A stretch of 64,000 nt of DNA from assembly GCF_029892045.1 (NCBI RefSeq), contig NZ_CP120369.1:310001-374000 (forward strand), read 5' to 3'. The notes below the pieces were generated by a model, which saw only the letters and a list, made by a program, of their open reading frames with translations, ran no database searches and had not been told where the DNA came from. The stretch is from Sinorhizobium numidicum. Lineage in GTDB: Bacteria > Pseudomonadota > Alphaproteobacteria > Rhizobiales > Rhizobiaceae. A program made the position numbers and the translations under genes. Each line of letters starts with the position of its first letter. Position 1 is the first letter of the stretch. Below, piece by piece: positions 26,735-36,500 of the stretch.

Positions 26735-28250
26735 CAACGAGCTGAGCTTGCTTACGGAACCTCGGATGCAAGCATCATCGTTGATCCTCGTCTATCTGCT
26801 CTTGATACGATAGTCGGCGACGGTCATCTTCTACTTGGCGCCGCCTGGTGCGGCTGCGTGAGTGGACTCCGACTATTCCTGCTCGCCAACGGTCGGGAAT
26901 GGTGTGATCGACCAACCAATTAAATCGACGGCACGCTGAAGTGCCACTTCGGTCTGCGCACGGCTGGGTAAAGCGGCGGTGACATGTCCGATCGTGTCTC
27001 GGTCATCGCCTTTTCTGACGATCATGGCCCTAGGCTTAACATAAATTTTAACGTCGGCGACACCTGCTACTGCAGCCGCCCGACTCTCGCCCTCGATCCA
27101 ATCGAGAATTCCGTCGCGATCAGGGTTTAGGTATCGCGTGGCGGCAGTGTTCGAAGTCTTCTTGCGTAAATCCCATTCCTCGCCGATGACGAGCTTGATA
27201 TGCTCGGTGACGAGATCTACACCGTAAGCCAGTTGAACCCGTCGAGGAGCAGTCCCACCTATAAGACGCGGATTGACTTCAATGACGACTGGACCACGCT
27301 TCGTCCACCGGAGCTCAATGTTCGTCGGCCCCCAGCCAAGGCCGAGAGCGTGCAAACAGCTCAGCGAAATATCGGCGATACGTTTGTGCTCATAGTCAGT
27401 CAGCGAGGCCGGGGAGATGGCCCCACGAAAGACAAAATGCGGTGGGGGATCGAAGTCAGCGCTGGAAACGCAAATAACCTCATTTCCCATCACGTCAGCC
27501 CTATAGTGTGGGCCGTGTGCGAACTCTTCGACCAGTATCCTCGGCGAAGACCGCCATACATATTTCCCGCCCAATAGATAGGCCGCATGTTCGCCCAACT
27601 CGCTGGCGCTGCGACATAATCGGACACCGCTGCTGCCGCTGCCTATGGCTGGCTTCAGAATTACCGGGAGGCCGATTTCCGCGGCAAAGCCTTCAACCTC
27701 CGTCGCATTCGCTGCAACGCGATAGGCGGGAACTGGAACGCCGGCCTCCTCGAGGAGCTGACGTTGGGTAAATTTGTCGCAGCATCGTTCAATCGATGCG
27801 GGGTTCGGTCCTGGTAGGCTGAAATGTTCGCAGAGCTTGCCAACTGTCGCATAGAAAGCCTCCTCGGAACCCGTTATTCCAGCAATGTCATAGGTCGCCC
27901 GCAGTCGGTGACATTCGTGGATCAGCGCAGTACAACTCTCTGTATCGACCCGGACCGCCTCAATCCCCTCCCCCGCGAGATAGTCGTACTGAGCAGGATC
28001 AGCCGAAAAAGTAATTGGGTGAAGCCCAAGACGCTGAGCCGCTTCGATGTATCGCAGACCGTTCCCCGGGTGTCCTTCAACCAGAACGAGCGCTCTTCCT
28101 GCCATGGGATGTCTACCTCCGTTTTCGCGCTGTGCAGTGGTCCGAAGCGTAAATGAGCAATTCAGCATATTTTAGCTGGCCCTCAGACCTTGCGATGAAG
28201 GTAACATTGTCCGCGTGCTGCGCTTGCGAACATTTGTGAATTTATTCGCA
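26735..28250. repeat. Segmental duplication, copy 2 (partner 19240-20780)
   Basis: This is the second copy of the duplicated block carrying an ATP-grasp gene. Flanking non-coding sequence is similar on both sides, as described for copy 1. Confidence 0.65.
26873..28105 (-). CDS. ATP-grasp ligase, copy 2
   Basis: This 410-residue ATP-grasp ligase is a diverged paralogue of the gene at 19342-20610. It keeps LPVILKPAIGSGSSGV (ATP lysine and glycine loop), ILVEEF and VVIEVNPRLIGG (metal ligands). Differences are concentrated in the segment RADVMGNEVICVSSADF, where copy 1 has GALIMGQEVVGMEAADF, and in the C-terminal quarter, which hints at different substrates. An upstream start at 28168 is possible, but ATG 28105 has GGAGGT eight bases before it and gives the same N-terminus as copy 1. 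The reading frame is intact. It stands alone on its strand between IS relics and the region of the nif-type promoter. Confidence 0.88.
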   Translation of the reverse strand: MAGRALVLVEGHPGNGLRYIEAAQRLGLHPITFSADPAQYDYLAGEGIEAVRVDTESCTALIHECHRLRATYDIAGITGSEEAFYATVGKLCEHFSLPGPNPASIERCCDKFTQRQLLEEAGVPVPAYRVAANATEVEGFAAEIGLPVILKPAIGSGSSGVRLCRSASELGEHAAYLLGGKYVWRSSPRILVEEFAHGPHYRADVMGNEVICVSSADFDPPPHFVFRGAISPASLTDYEHKRIADISLSCLHALGLGWGPTNIELRWTKRGPVVIEVNPRLIGGTAPRRVQLAYGVDLVTEHIKLVIGEEWDLRKKTSNTAATRYLNPDRDGILDWIEGESRAAAVAGVADVKIYVKPRAMIVRKGDDRDTIGHVTAALPSRAQTEVALQRAVDLIGWSITPFPTVGEQE

Positions 28251-28494
28251 GAATTTGTTGCGATGTTTCGGTTTGAGGCGCTTTGGTCAGTGCGTCTCAA
28301 GGAATTTTGGAGGGTCACGTTGTTCAACGCAGGTCTGCATTAGGAGTTCCGTGATCCTCCTGTGTATAGCATAGACTGGTCTGGCCTGCCGGAGCCTACG
28401 CGATCGCAATCTATCGTTGGACAGTTCGCTTCTCGCCTGTGTTGTTTGGAACGCTTCTACCCGCGCAAACCGTCTCTGGCACGCGCATATTGGC

Positions 28495-28600
28495 GAACTA
28501 CGTCAAGGACCGCGGCCGTTGGATGTACCTTGCGCGCCATCGACAGGTCGGCGACACGGTCGAGTTCTGACTGGCCGAACACTACGCTGCCCCCGGCAGG
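28495..28600 (+). pseudogene. IS6-family transposase fragment
   Basis: The + strand gives RGRWMYL, then in the next frame LRAIDRS, then GDTVEF-stop-LAEH. These correspond to the IS6 transposase region around the second catalytic aspartate (YRAVDxxGxTVDF). It is degenerate, with frameshifts and a stop. Confidence 0.45.
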
Positions 28601-28740
28601 AGTTGGCGCTAGCCTTTGTCAGCATGTGCGAGGGAGTGTGGCTTCAGGGCAGTTCCATTTCTGCAGTCTTGGGCGGCACCTTCTCCTGCATCGGACTGCC
28701 GGTGAGCGTTGGCAAAGGTAACCGGTACCTACTGTCGGTT

Positions 28741-28858
28741 TGTCGCGTCCACGACACGGTCATGTTCGGCATGATACCTGCTGCGCAAAAGTTAAGCGAT
28801 TGGCCCAACATGCAGAAAATCGTCTGAGTTCATTTCTCGCGGTTGGCACGAATCTTGA
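28741..28858 (+). promoter_or_regulatory. Candidate NifA/sigma-54 promoter module A
   Basis: TGTCGCGTCCACGACA (28741-28756) fits the NifA upstream site TGT-N10-ACA. After 86 bp, TTGGCACGAATCTTGA (28843-28858) fits the -24 part of a sigma-54 promoter, but the -12 dinucleotide is GA where GC is usual. Two other modules in this window have the same layout and the same GA (51766-51886 and 52216-52337). It points toward the frame at 28914 and the regulator at 29455. Confidence 0.5.
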
Positions 28859-28913
28859 GTGTAGTCATCGCGCTGGAACTGCCTACCAATAATCATAGCG
28901 GGCGAGGACGCCG

Positions 28914-29441
28914 ATGGGAACGAAGGACATTATGTCGGGTCTGCCTCAGACGAGTCGCGCGCACGAAAGGGGCAGCGGCTTTGGCGGCGGCAGTCTGCGC
29001 TACGTGATAGGTGTGGATGTTGAACCTCTGCACGGTTTCTGTTGTATCGGCCGTGTCGTCGGCTTGGCCGAGCAACTGAGCCGTCATCTTTGCTCGGCTG
29101 CCCACAGTACAAGTGGGCGTGCCAGTCTACTTTTAGACCAAGGTGAGAACGGCTGCTCTCCGATAAAGGTCGGCGCCGCTCAAGGTATCGCACGCCGTAA
29201 GCGCGTACTGCAGACCGAGAATCGTCTACAGCTGAAGCTCTTCGGTTGGATCGTGTCACAAAACGACTTCCAGCTCAAACGGCGATTGTTTAGGGGCGTA
29301 TCTGGGCTGACACAGCATCGCGTATCGAACAGCCGTATGCCGCTGGCTGGAAAAATAGGCAGCCGGAGGATGATGCTGCATTTAGTTACACCCTCGACGC
29401 GAGCATCGCAAACGACACGCAACTGCCCGTTACTAGAGTGA
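28914..29441 (+). CDS. Hypothetical protein behind nif-type promoter
   Basis: This 175-codon frame starts with ATG 28914, with GCGAGGA 7 bases before it. It lies 55 bp after the promoter module and ends 13 bp before the response regulator gene. The translation (MGTKDIMSGLPQTS, later FGWIVSQNDFQLKRRLFRG) matches no family I know and has an unremarkable composition. The reasons to list it are its position, its ribosome site and its open length. It may be only a chance frame or a decayed gene. Confidence 0.3.
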   Translation: MGTKDIMSGLPQTSRAHERGSGFGGGSLRYVIGVDVEPLHGFCCIGRVVGLAEQLSRHLCSAAHSTSGRASLLLDQGENGCSPIKVGAAQGIARRKRVLQTENRLQLKLFGWIVSQNDFQLKRRLFRGVSGLTQHRVSNSRMPLAGKIGSRRMMLHLVTPSTRASQTTRNCPLLE

Positions 29442-29454
29442 GGGGGCTGTGCTC

Positions 29455-30162
29455 ATGAAGCCACTGGTCCTGATCTGTTCAGAGGATCCCGAATTTTATC
29501 TATTCTTCAGCCACGTCCTGGAGGTAGACGGCTTCGCGAGCGATCTGGCTGACGGTTTGGAGGAAGCGGTCCGGCAGGTCACTGAGCGGGAGCCGCAAGC
29601 CGTTATACTCGACTGCCAACCGGCGAGCGCGGTAGGCCCTGCTGTCTGTGCCCGTCTCAAAAACGAGTCGCAGACTGGCGCCATGCCCGTAGTCGCCCTG
29701 ATCGCGCCAGGCGCCGGGCCCCAGCATCTGGATCTACTAAAGGCGGGCATTGACGAAAGCTTCTTGCGACCCTTCGCACCAGCCAAGCTAATCGCCTACT
29801 TGCGCGATGAACTAGCGATGGCGCGGCTGGGCTTCGATAGCGACGAGAGAAGCCGGCCGCTGATCTGGGGCGACCTCGAGATGCGGCTCGCCAGTCACCA
29901 GATACGTTGCTGCAACGGCCAACGGATCCATCTGAGCTCGATCGAGTTCAACCTGCTGCGCCATCTAATCGAGAACCGCGGCAAGGTGTGCAGCCGCGAC
30001 GAACTGATCGAGGCCGCTTGGCCAGCTAACATTCATGTCGAAGCGCGCACCGTCGATGTCCATATCAGCCGGCTGAGAAGGGCCGTTGGGAGCGTTTCGG
30101 CCCACAACGGCATTCGAACTATACGCTCCGCCGGTTATACCTTAGACGAGGGGGACGTCTGA
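29455..30162 (+). CDS. OmpR/PhoB-type response regulator with atypical receiver
   Basis: This 235-residue protein has a receiver domain (1-115) and a winged-helix DNA-binding domain (about 135-232). The latter has LSSIEFNLLRHLIENRGKVCSRDELIEAAW and RTVDVHISRLRRAVG. The receiver keeps an acidic pocket (SED) and Asp53 in VILDCQP. The conserved lysine is arginine (FLRPF) and the Thr/Ser position is alanine (ALIAPG), so normal phosphorelay switching is doubtful. No sensor kinase is next to it. Rhizobial TtsI regulators of type III secretion belong to the same broad family, but I cannot assign it to them. ATG 29455 is preferred over GTG 29449 because GAGGGGG lies eight bases before it. A nif-type promoter lies 600 bp upstream, and the synthase gene downstream is convergent. 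Confidence 0.85.
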   Translation: MKPLVLICSEDPEFYLFFSHVLEVDGFASDLADGLEEAVRQVTEREPQAVILDCQPASAVGPAVCARLKNESQTGAMPVVALIAPGAGPQHLDLLKAGIDESFLRPFAPAKLIAYLRDELAMARLGFDSDERSRPLIWGDLEMRLASHQIRCCNGQRIHLSSIEFNLLRHLIENRGKVCSRDELIEAAWPANIHVEARTVDVHISRLRRAVGSVSAHNGIRTIRSAGYTLDEGDV

Positions 30163-30519
30163 CTCGGCTGCGCCACAGAGGCGCCGACGTTTATGGTGTG
30201 CACCTGAGCACTGTTTCGTTTTGATCAAGAGCGCGACAAACAGACCACTTGAATCGACTATTGTCTTCTACTGTGTTGCGCGGCAACCCTGATTGCGGCA
30301 TAAAGCTGGACCGATGTCTCTACTGATGAGTACTTTCGCGCCAACATGGACGGAATTAGGATAGCTATGAGGCCAGAGGTGATCTGGGCGGAGGAATCTT
30401 AACCAGCCACACTGATCAATCGCCTGACCGCCCGACCCGTAAGACAGCTTGAGCTGCATCTTGGTTTATGCAGGTTGGACCCGAGATAGCTTTTGCGAGT
30501 GTGTTGTCGGTGGCGTCGC
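30163..30519. other. Gap between convergent regulator and synthase genes
   Basis: About 357 bp where the regulator (+) and the synthase (-) converge. No gene motif is seen, and no clear hairpin with T-run was found by eye. Confidence 0.4.
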
Positions 30520-33500
30520 TCAGTTGTTTGGAATGAGATACTTATCAAGCTTGGTTGCGAGGATGCTCACATTCGGCGGAGCGACCATAGTATAATGATC
30601 ACCCGGCACGCTTTGAATTTCCAAGCGTCCCCTGGCGAATTGCTTCCACCCGAGATCACCATTGTGTTGATTGTTGGATATGCGGAGCCCCTTCTTGGCC
30701 GTAAAAAGAACGGACCTGCAGTCGTTGGGCCGAGGCGTATATTCATGTAGTGCAATTCTGTTCGCCTCGGCAACTGTCAGGATATAGTTGAGTTGCGTTT
30801 CGCTCATCTCCTTAATGTTGCCTGCTTGGGTTCCGAAATCAAGCAAGGCAGCGACCTGACGCTCACGGTCGATCAGCTTCAGTTTTTTCCAATGTTTCGC
30901 CAGCGCGGGGAAAAGCATGCTCAAGACGACAACTCGCTCGCTCAGCCAATCTGGAATAGGGACATTGCCGAGAAGGGCTTGGCGGTCTGCGCGCTCTTCC
31001 TGCGTGTGAAGCGCTTTGGCATCAAGAAGTCCGAGTATTGCTATCTCCTCGCCAGCATCGCGTAATTGACAGGCCATTTCCCAAGCGATGCTACCGCCCA
31101 TCGAGTGGCCGACAAGCTGATAAGGACCACGTTGTTGGACGGACTTGATAGCATGAAGATATTCCCGCGCCATCTCCGAAATGCTTAGGTGAGGACTCGC
31201 TTCGCCGTGCAGACCGCGTGCCTGTAGGCCGTACAGTGGCTGCTCCGGGCCCAGTGCTTTAGCAAGAGGCGTATAGTGGAGTACATGTCCGCCAAAAGGG
31301 TGCGGGCAAAACAAAGGGGGCCGCAACCCGCCGGTTTGTATCGGGACCAATGTGCTATAAGCCGCGCTTCTATCCGTCGTCGACAGGGCTATCGCGAGCG
31401 CTCTTGGTGTCTGATGTTTCAGCAGAAGAGAAACAGCCACTTTCTCTCCCGTAAGTTCCTCAATGCAATTGATGACGCTCAACGCACTCAGAGAATCGCC
31501 ACCAAGATCAAAGAAGCTGTCCGTCGGGGTAATCTCACTTGATCCCAAAATCTCGCGGTAGACCGCCGCGATTTTGTGCTCCAAAGCCGCCTCAGCGGAT
31601 ATGTCGCCACCAATTGAACTGCGTGCTTCTTCGGCCCCAGCCTGAGCGACGTCCTCAGTATCAGATCGATTCGATTTCTTCTTTCCCTTATGCTTGTTAG
31701 CGGCAGCCGTAGGGAGCCAGTAGCGTTTGCGGTCAAAAGGATAAGGGGGGAGCGGCATACGCTGGAGGGGGTGATGGTAGTGCAGTGCAGACCAATCAAT
31801 GCAAACACCGCAGGTCCAAAGGTTGGCCAGCGTCTGTAACAGTCTCGCATGATCGCCTTGGCCATGATCGCGTCCTGGCAAGGCTGAAAAGGCGACGAGG
31901 CTACGCGGGCTGCCGTTTGATTTGAGCCGCCTTGAATGTGAGGTCAGGGCTGCGCCTGGACCCATTTCAATAAATAAATCGTGGCCCGACTGCACCAGCC
32001 GGTCGAAGGCCAAGTGGAACTGCACTGTTTCGCGCAGATTGCGGACCCAGTAGTCAGCAGGCGGCGCGTCCGCCTCAAGCCAGTCACCTGTCACCGTTGA
32101 CATGAAAGGTATTTGCGGCGCATGCAACGCGAATTGTTTTGCGTGGACCCTAAATTCCGGCAGGATTGGATCCAGCAGGGCTGAATGGACGGCATGACTT
32201 GCGTGTATTCGTTTGCTTGTTATGGATTTCGCCGCTAACCGAGCATGAAACGCTGCGATCTCGGGTGCGGCCCCCGAAACAACGCACTGACGCGGCCCAT
32301 TTATTGCTGCTAGGGATAGGTTCGCATTCCAATGCGGCTGGAGCTCTTCGGGCGACAGTCCGACTGCAACAATTCCGCCGGCGGGCAGACGCGAGCTTAG
32401 CCGTCCCCTTATCAGCGTCAACCGGATGGCGTCTGGTAGTGAAATAATGCCCGCTGTGTGAGCGGCAGCATATTCTCCGATGCTGTGCCCGATCACAGCT
32501 GCAGGGAAAATGCCCCATGACATGAAGAGCTTCGCCATTGCGTATTGTGTAGCGAGGACAACTGTCTGTATGACCGTTTCTAGCTCAGGCGCAAGCTCGC
32601 CATCGGATTTGCATTCCCCGTAAAGCAGTGAGCGAAAATCAATATGTGCGAACTCCTTAATCCACGTTGCGCATTCATCGATGGCGCTGCGGAATACCGG
32701 CTCTTGCTCATAGATCTCCCGACCCATTCCAACCTGTTGCCCCCCCTGCCCCGAGAACATGAACACGATGGGGTGCTCACTAGTTGACACCTCTCGCGAC
32801 GCGCTCTCATGCAAACTCGCCTGATCAACTTGCTCGGCCAGTTGCGCCAGATCGGATCCCACGAAACTTGTGCGATATCTTAGAGCGGCTCGGCCCTTTT
32901 GCAGAGTGTATGCGATATTTGCTGCCTTGTGCTGTATATCGCTTCGGCGCATGAAGGCGGCGAGCTGCCGAAGGATTTCGGTCAGCGCCGATCTACTCGC
33001 GGCCGATACCGGGAAAACGTGCAGCTTGCTATCGCCTTCGTCCCCAGTACGCCCCGGAGCCTCCTCAAGAACAACATGCGCATTCGTGCCGCCAATGCCG
33101 AAAGAGCTGACTCCGCCGCGCCGTGGCGCATGACCTTTGTGCCAAGCGGTGCACGTCCTGTTTACAAACACCGGGCTGTCCTGAAAGTCGATATTCGGAT
33201 TAGGTTCATCAAAATGCAAGCTGGGAGGAATGATGCCCTTGTCCAGCATTGTGGCGACTTTGATCAAACCCGTTGCACCAGCGGCGGTATCAAGATGACC
33301 TATATTTGGCTTCACCGAACCCAACGCGCAGAATTGTTTTCTCCCGGTGTGGGAACGAAAGGCCTTGGTCAGACCAGAGACCTCGATGGGGTCGCCAAGG
33401 TAGGTTCCCGTCCCATGCGCCTCCACATAACTAACGGTGTCCGCCGAGACATCAGCGTCGTCGAGAGCAGCTAGGATTGCTGCAGCCTGTCCGTCGGCGC

Positions 33501-36500
33501 TGGGGGCGGTGAACCCTACCTTGGCGGCCCCATCATTGTTGACAGCGGTCCCCTTTATGACTGCCCAGATATAGTCGCCGTCTTTGCAGGCATCGCTCAT
33601 GCGCTTGAGAACGACTACCGCGGCTCCGCTGCCTCTCACCGTTCCTTGCGCTTTGGCATCGAACGCTCGGCAGTGCCCGTCAGGAGACAAGATATGGCCT
33701 TGCTGATGGAGGTAACCTTTTCCATGGGGCAGGGAAATTGACGCACCGCCTGCCAACGCCATGTCGCAATCGTTGCTACGCAGGCTCTGACACGCCAGGT
33801 GGACAGCAACTAGCGAAGTGGAGCAGGCCGTCTGAACTGACAAACAAGGCCCAGTCAAGTTGAGCTTATAGGCGATTCGTGTGGCGGTGAAATCGCGGCC
33901 ATTGAGAATGTGGACCTGCAGTTTTTCTGAATCCAGCAGATTTTGACCTCCCTCGCTGCCAGCCATATAATGATTGGCGCCCACACCCGCAAACACGCCA
34001 ACGCGACAGTCCCCATCACGGGACCCATATCCGGCGTGGTCGAGAGCTTGGTACGCTGTTTCCAATAGAATTCTCTGTTGCGGATCCATCCACATTGCCT
34101 CTTTGGGCGAGATGCCGAAGAAGGCTGCATCAAACAGGTCAACTCCACTAATGACGCCTTCGCGCCTCACGTAATTTTGCTTGTTAAAAGTGTCTGGATC
34201 GACGCCGGCATTTCGCAGTGTCTGTTCATCCAGATCCTTGATGGACTCTGTACCTTTAACAAGATTGTTCCAGAACTGATCTACGTCCTCCGCGCCGGGG
34301 AATCTCCCGGCCATACCGATGATCGCAACAGCATTCCGGTCGTGGTCAGGTTCGTTCGTATTTGCGGCCAAGGCAATCGGATTCTTCGAATCTTGAGCAG
34401 TGTGAGAAGCAGCTGAAATATTGGCCAAATGCAGCGCGAGTGTTCTTATAGTGGGGTGCTGAAACAGGTCCAAAATTTTGTAATTCACACCTAAGCGTGC
34501 GTGAATGAGCGCCTGAACCTGAACAATAGCGAGGGAATCTCCGCCAATTTCAAAGAAATTCTCTTCTGCCCCCACAGAGTCCAGCATCAGTACATCCTTC
34601 CAGATGTCGGCCAATTCCTTCTGCAGTCTGATTGAGGGCAAAACGGGGGCGTTTGGTCTCGAGTTGCCTCTCGGGTTAGGAAGAGCGCGCCTATCGACCT
34701 TGCCGCTGTGATTGGTCGGCATCTGCGCGAGGAATACGAATTGTGATGGGATCATGTGGCTTGGCAGCAGACCGCGCAGAAAGGCGCGAAGATCGTCGGC
34801 ATTTTCCGGACTCTCGCCTCGGCCTACCACATAGGCTGTAAGCTTTCTATTTTCATTGGGATAGTCTTTCAGCGTAACACAGCAGGCCTTGACGTTTTTG
34901 TGCTCCATCAGACACTGTTCAATTTCCGCAAGTTCAACCCGCATGCCGCGGATCTTGACCTGTTCGTCCTTCCGGCCCAAGAACTCAATCGAGCCGTCGG
35001 ACCGATACCGGGCCTGATCCCCTGTTCTGTAGAGCCTGGAGTGAGGTTCATCATCGAATGGGTTTGGTCGGAATAGTTCGCATGTGAGTTCGTCACGGTT
35101 GAGGTAGCCACGAGCAATGCCGACCCCACTGATGTAAAGTTCACCGGCGGCACCAATTGGTACCGGTGCGCCATACCGATCGAGAATGTAAGCCTTGGTG
35201 TTGATCGCGGGCCGCCCGATTGGCGGTTTCTTACCATCAGCCTTCACCTCTGTCCTGATACAATAAACGGTTGTTTCTGTGGGTCCATACGAATTGAAAA
35301 TCCGGCGGTTCTCACCCCATCGCTCGATAAGGCTCGACGGTAAGGGCTCTCCACCTGACTTAATCGTGGTGAGGTCAGGAAGATCAGCTGACGGCAAGCT
35401 AGCCCACGCTGTCGGAGTGAGGCCGGCAGCGGTGATACGCTCACGACGCATGAACTCGGCAAGTTCTGCCCCCGGCAGCGACGCGGCTGGGGGCGCCAAA
35501 CACAATTGGCCACCAGAAGATAAGGCCAGCATAAAATCAAAGACCGATGCATCAAATCCGCACGAAGCGAACTGCAATACTCGGCTATCTGGCCCCAGTT
35601 GATAGGTCCGCCTTAGATCCTCCGCCATATTGCAGGCACTGCGATGTTCAACCATCACGCCTTTCGGCTTACCCATGGAACCTGACGTGTAGATTACATA
35701 AGCCAAATCAGGGGGGCCAGCGGGGCAGTGCGGAGGCGTTACATCATGCAGAGAAATCTCGCGCTCATCCCTGTCAAGGAGAACCAACGCGCATCTATTC
35801 ACATCTTCAAGATTCAGGCATGATTCGTCTTTCCCAAACGCTTGTTCTGCAAGCTCGGTCTTGGTGATGACCGCAGCGGCACCAGCGTCCTGCACAATAA
35901 AGCGCAGGCGCTGGGCTGGCAGACGCGGGTCGAGAGGGAGATAGGCGGCCCCCGCTTTCAAAACTCCTACAAAGCTGGCAATGAGATCGCACGAGCGCTC
36001 AACGAGAACGCCTACCACGTGTCCAGGGCGGACACCTTTTGAAATTAGATGATGTGCAATCCTGTTTGCCTTTTGCTCAAGTGCGGCATAGCTGAGCGCC
36101 TCCGATGGGCAGCTCACAGCGATGTTGTCTGGGTAAGTGGCGGCCTGCGCTTCGATCAGGTTGTGGAGGCAAGTGTCGGACGGAAAAGGTTCACTCGTCT
36201 CGTTCCAATCCTTGAGAATCTTGCGCTCTTCCTCCGGGGTCAGAAGTCTATAATCGCCTATCCGTCGCGTTGGTGCATGTGCAATCGCCTCCAGCAGCAC
36301 ACAATAGTGCCTCGCAAGCTGCTCGATGGTACTGGCATCCCACAACTCGGCATTGTACACCACATCAAGGCGGAGGCTTTCTTCTCCGGCTAGGATTCGG
36401 AAATCAAGATCGATCCAGATCTCGGTCTCGCAAAATCGGATCTGTGCAGGCAAGCCGGAAAGATCGACGTCGTATCGCCTGAAGCCAAGAGAACTTATCG

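Noticed and set aside
29455..30162. Naming the atypical response regulator ttsI
   Set aside because: The family is right, but no type III secretion genes or tts boxes are found in the window and I could not compare sequences.
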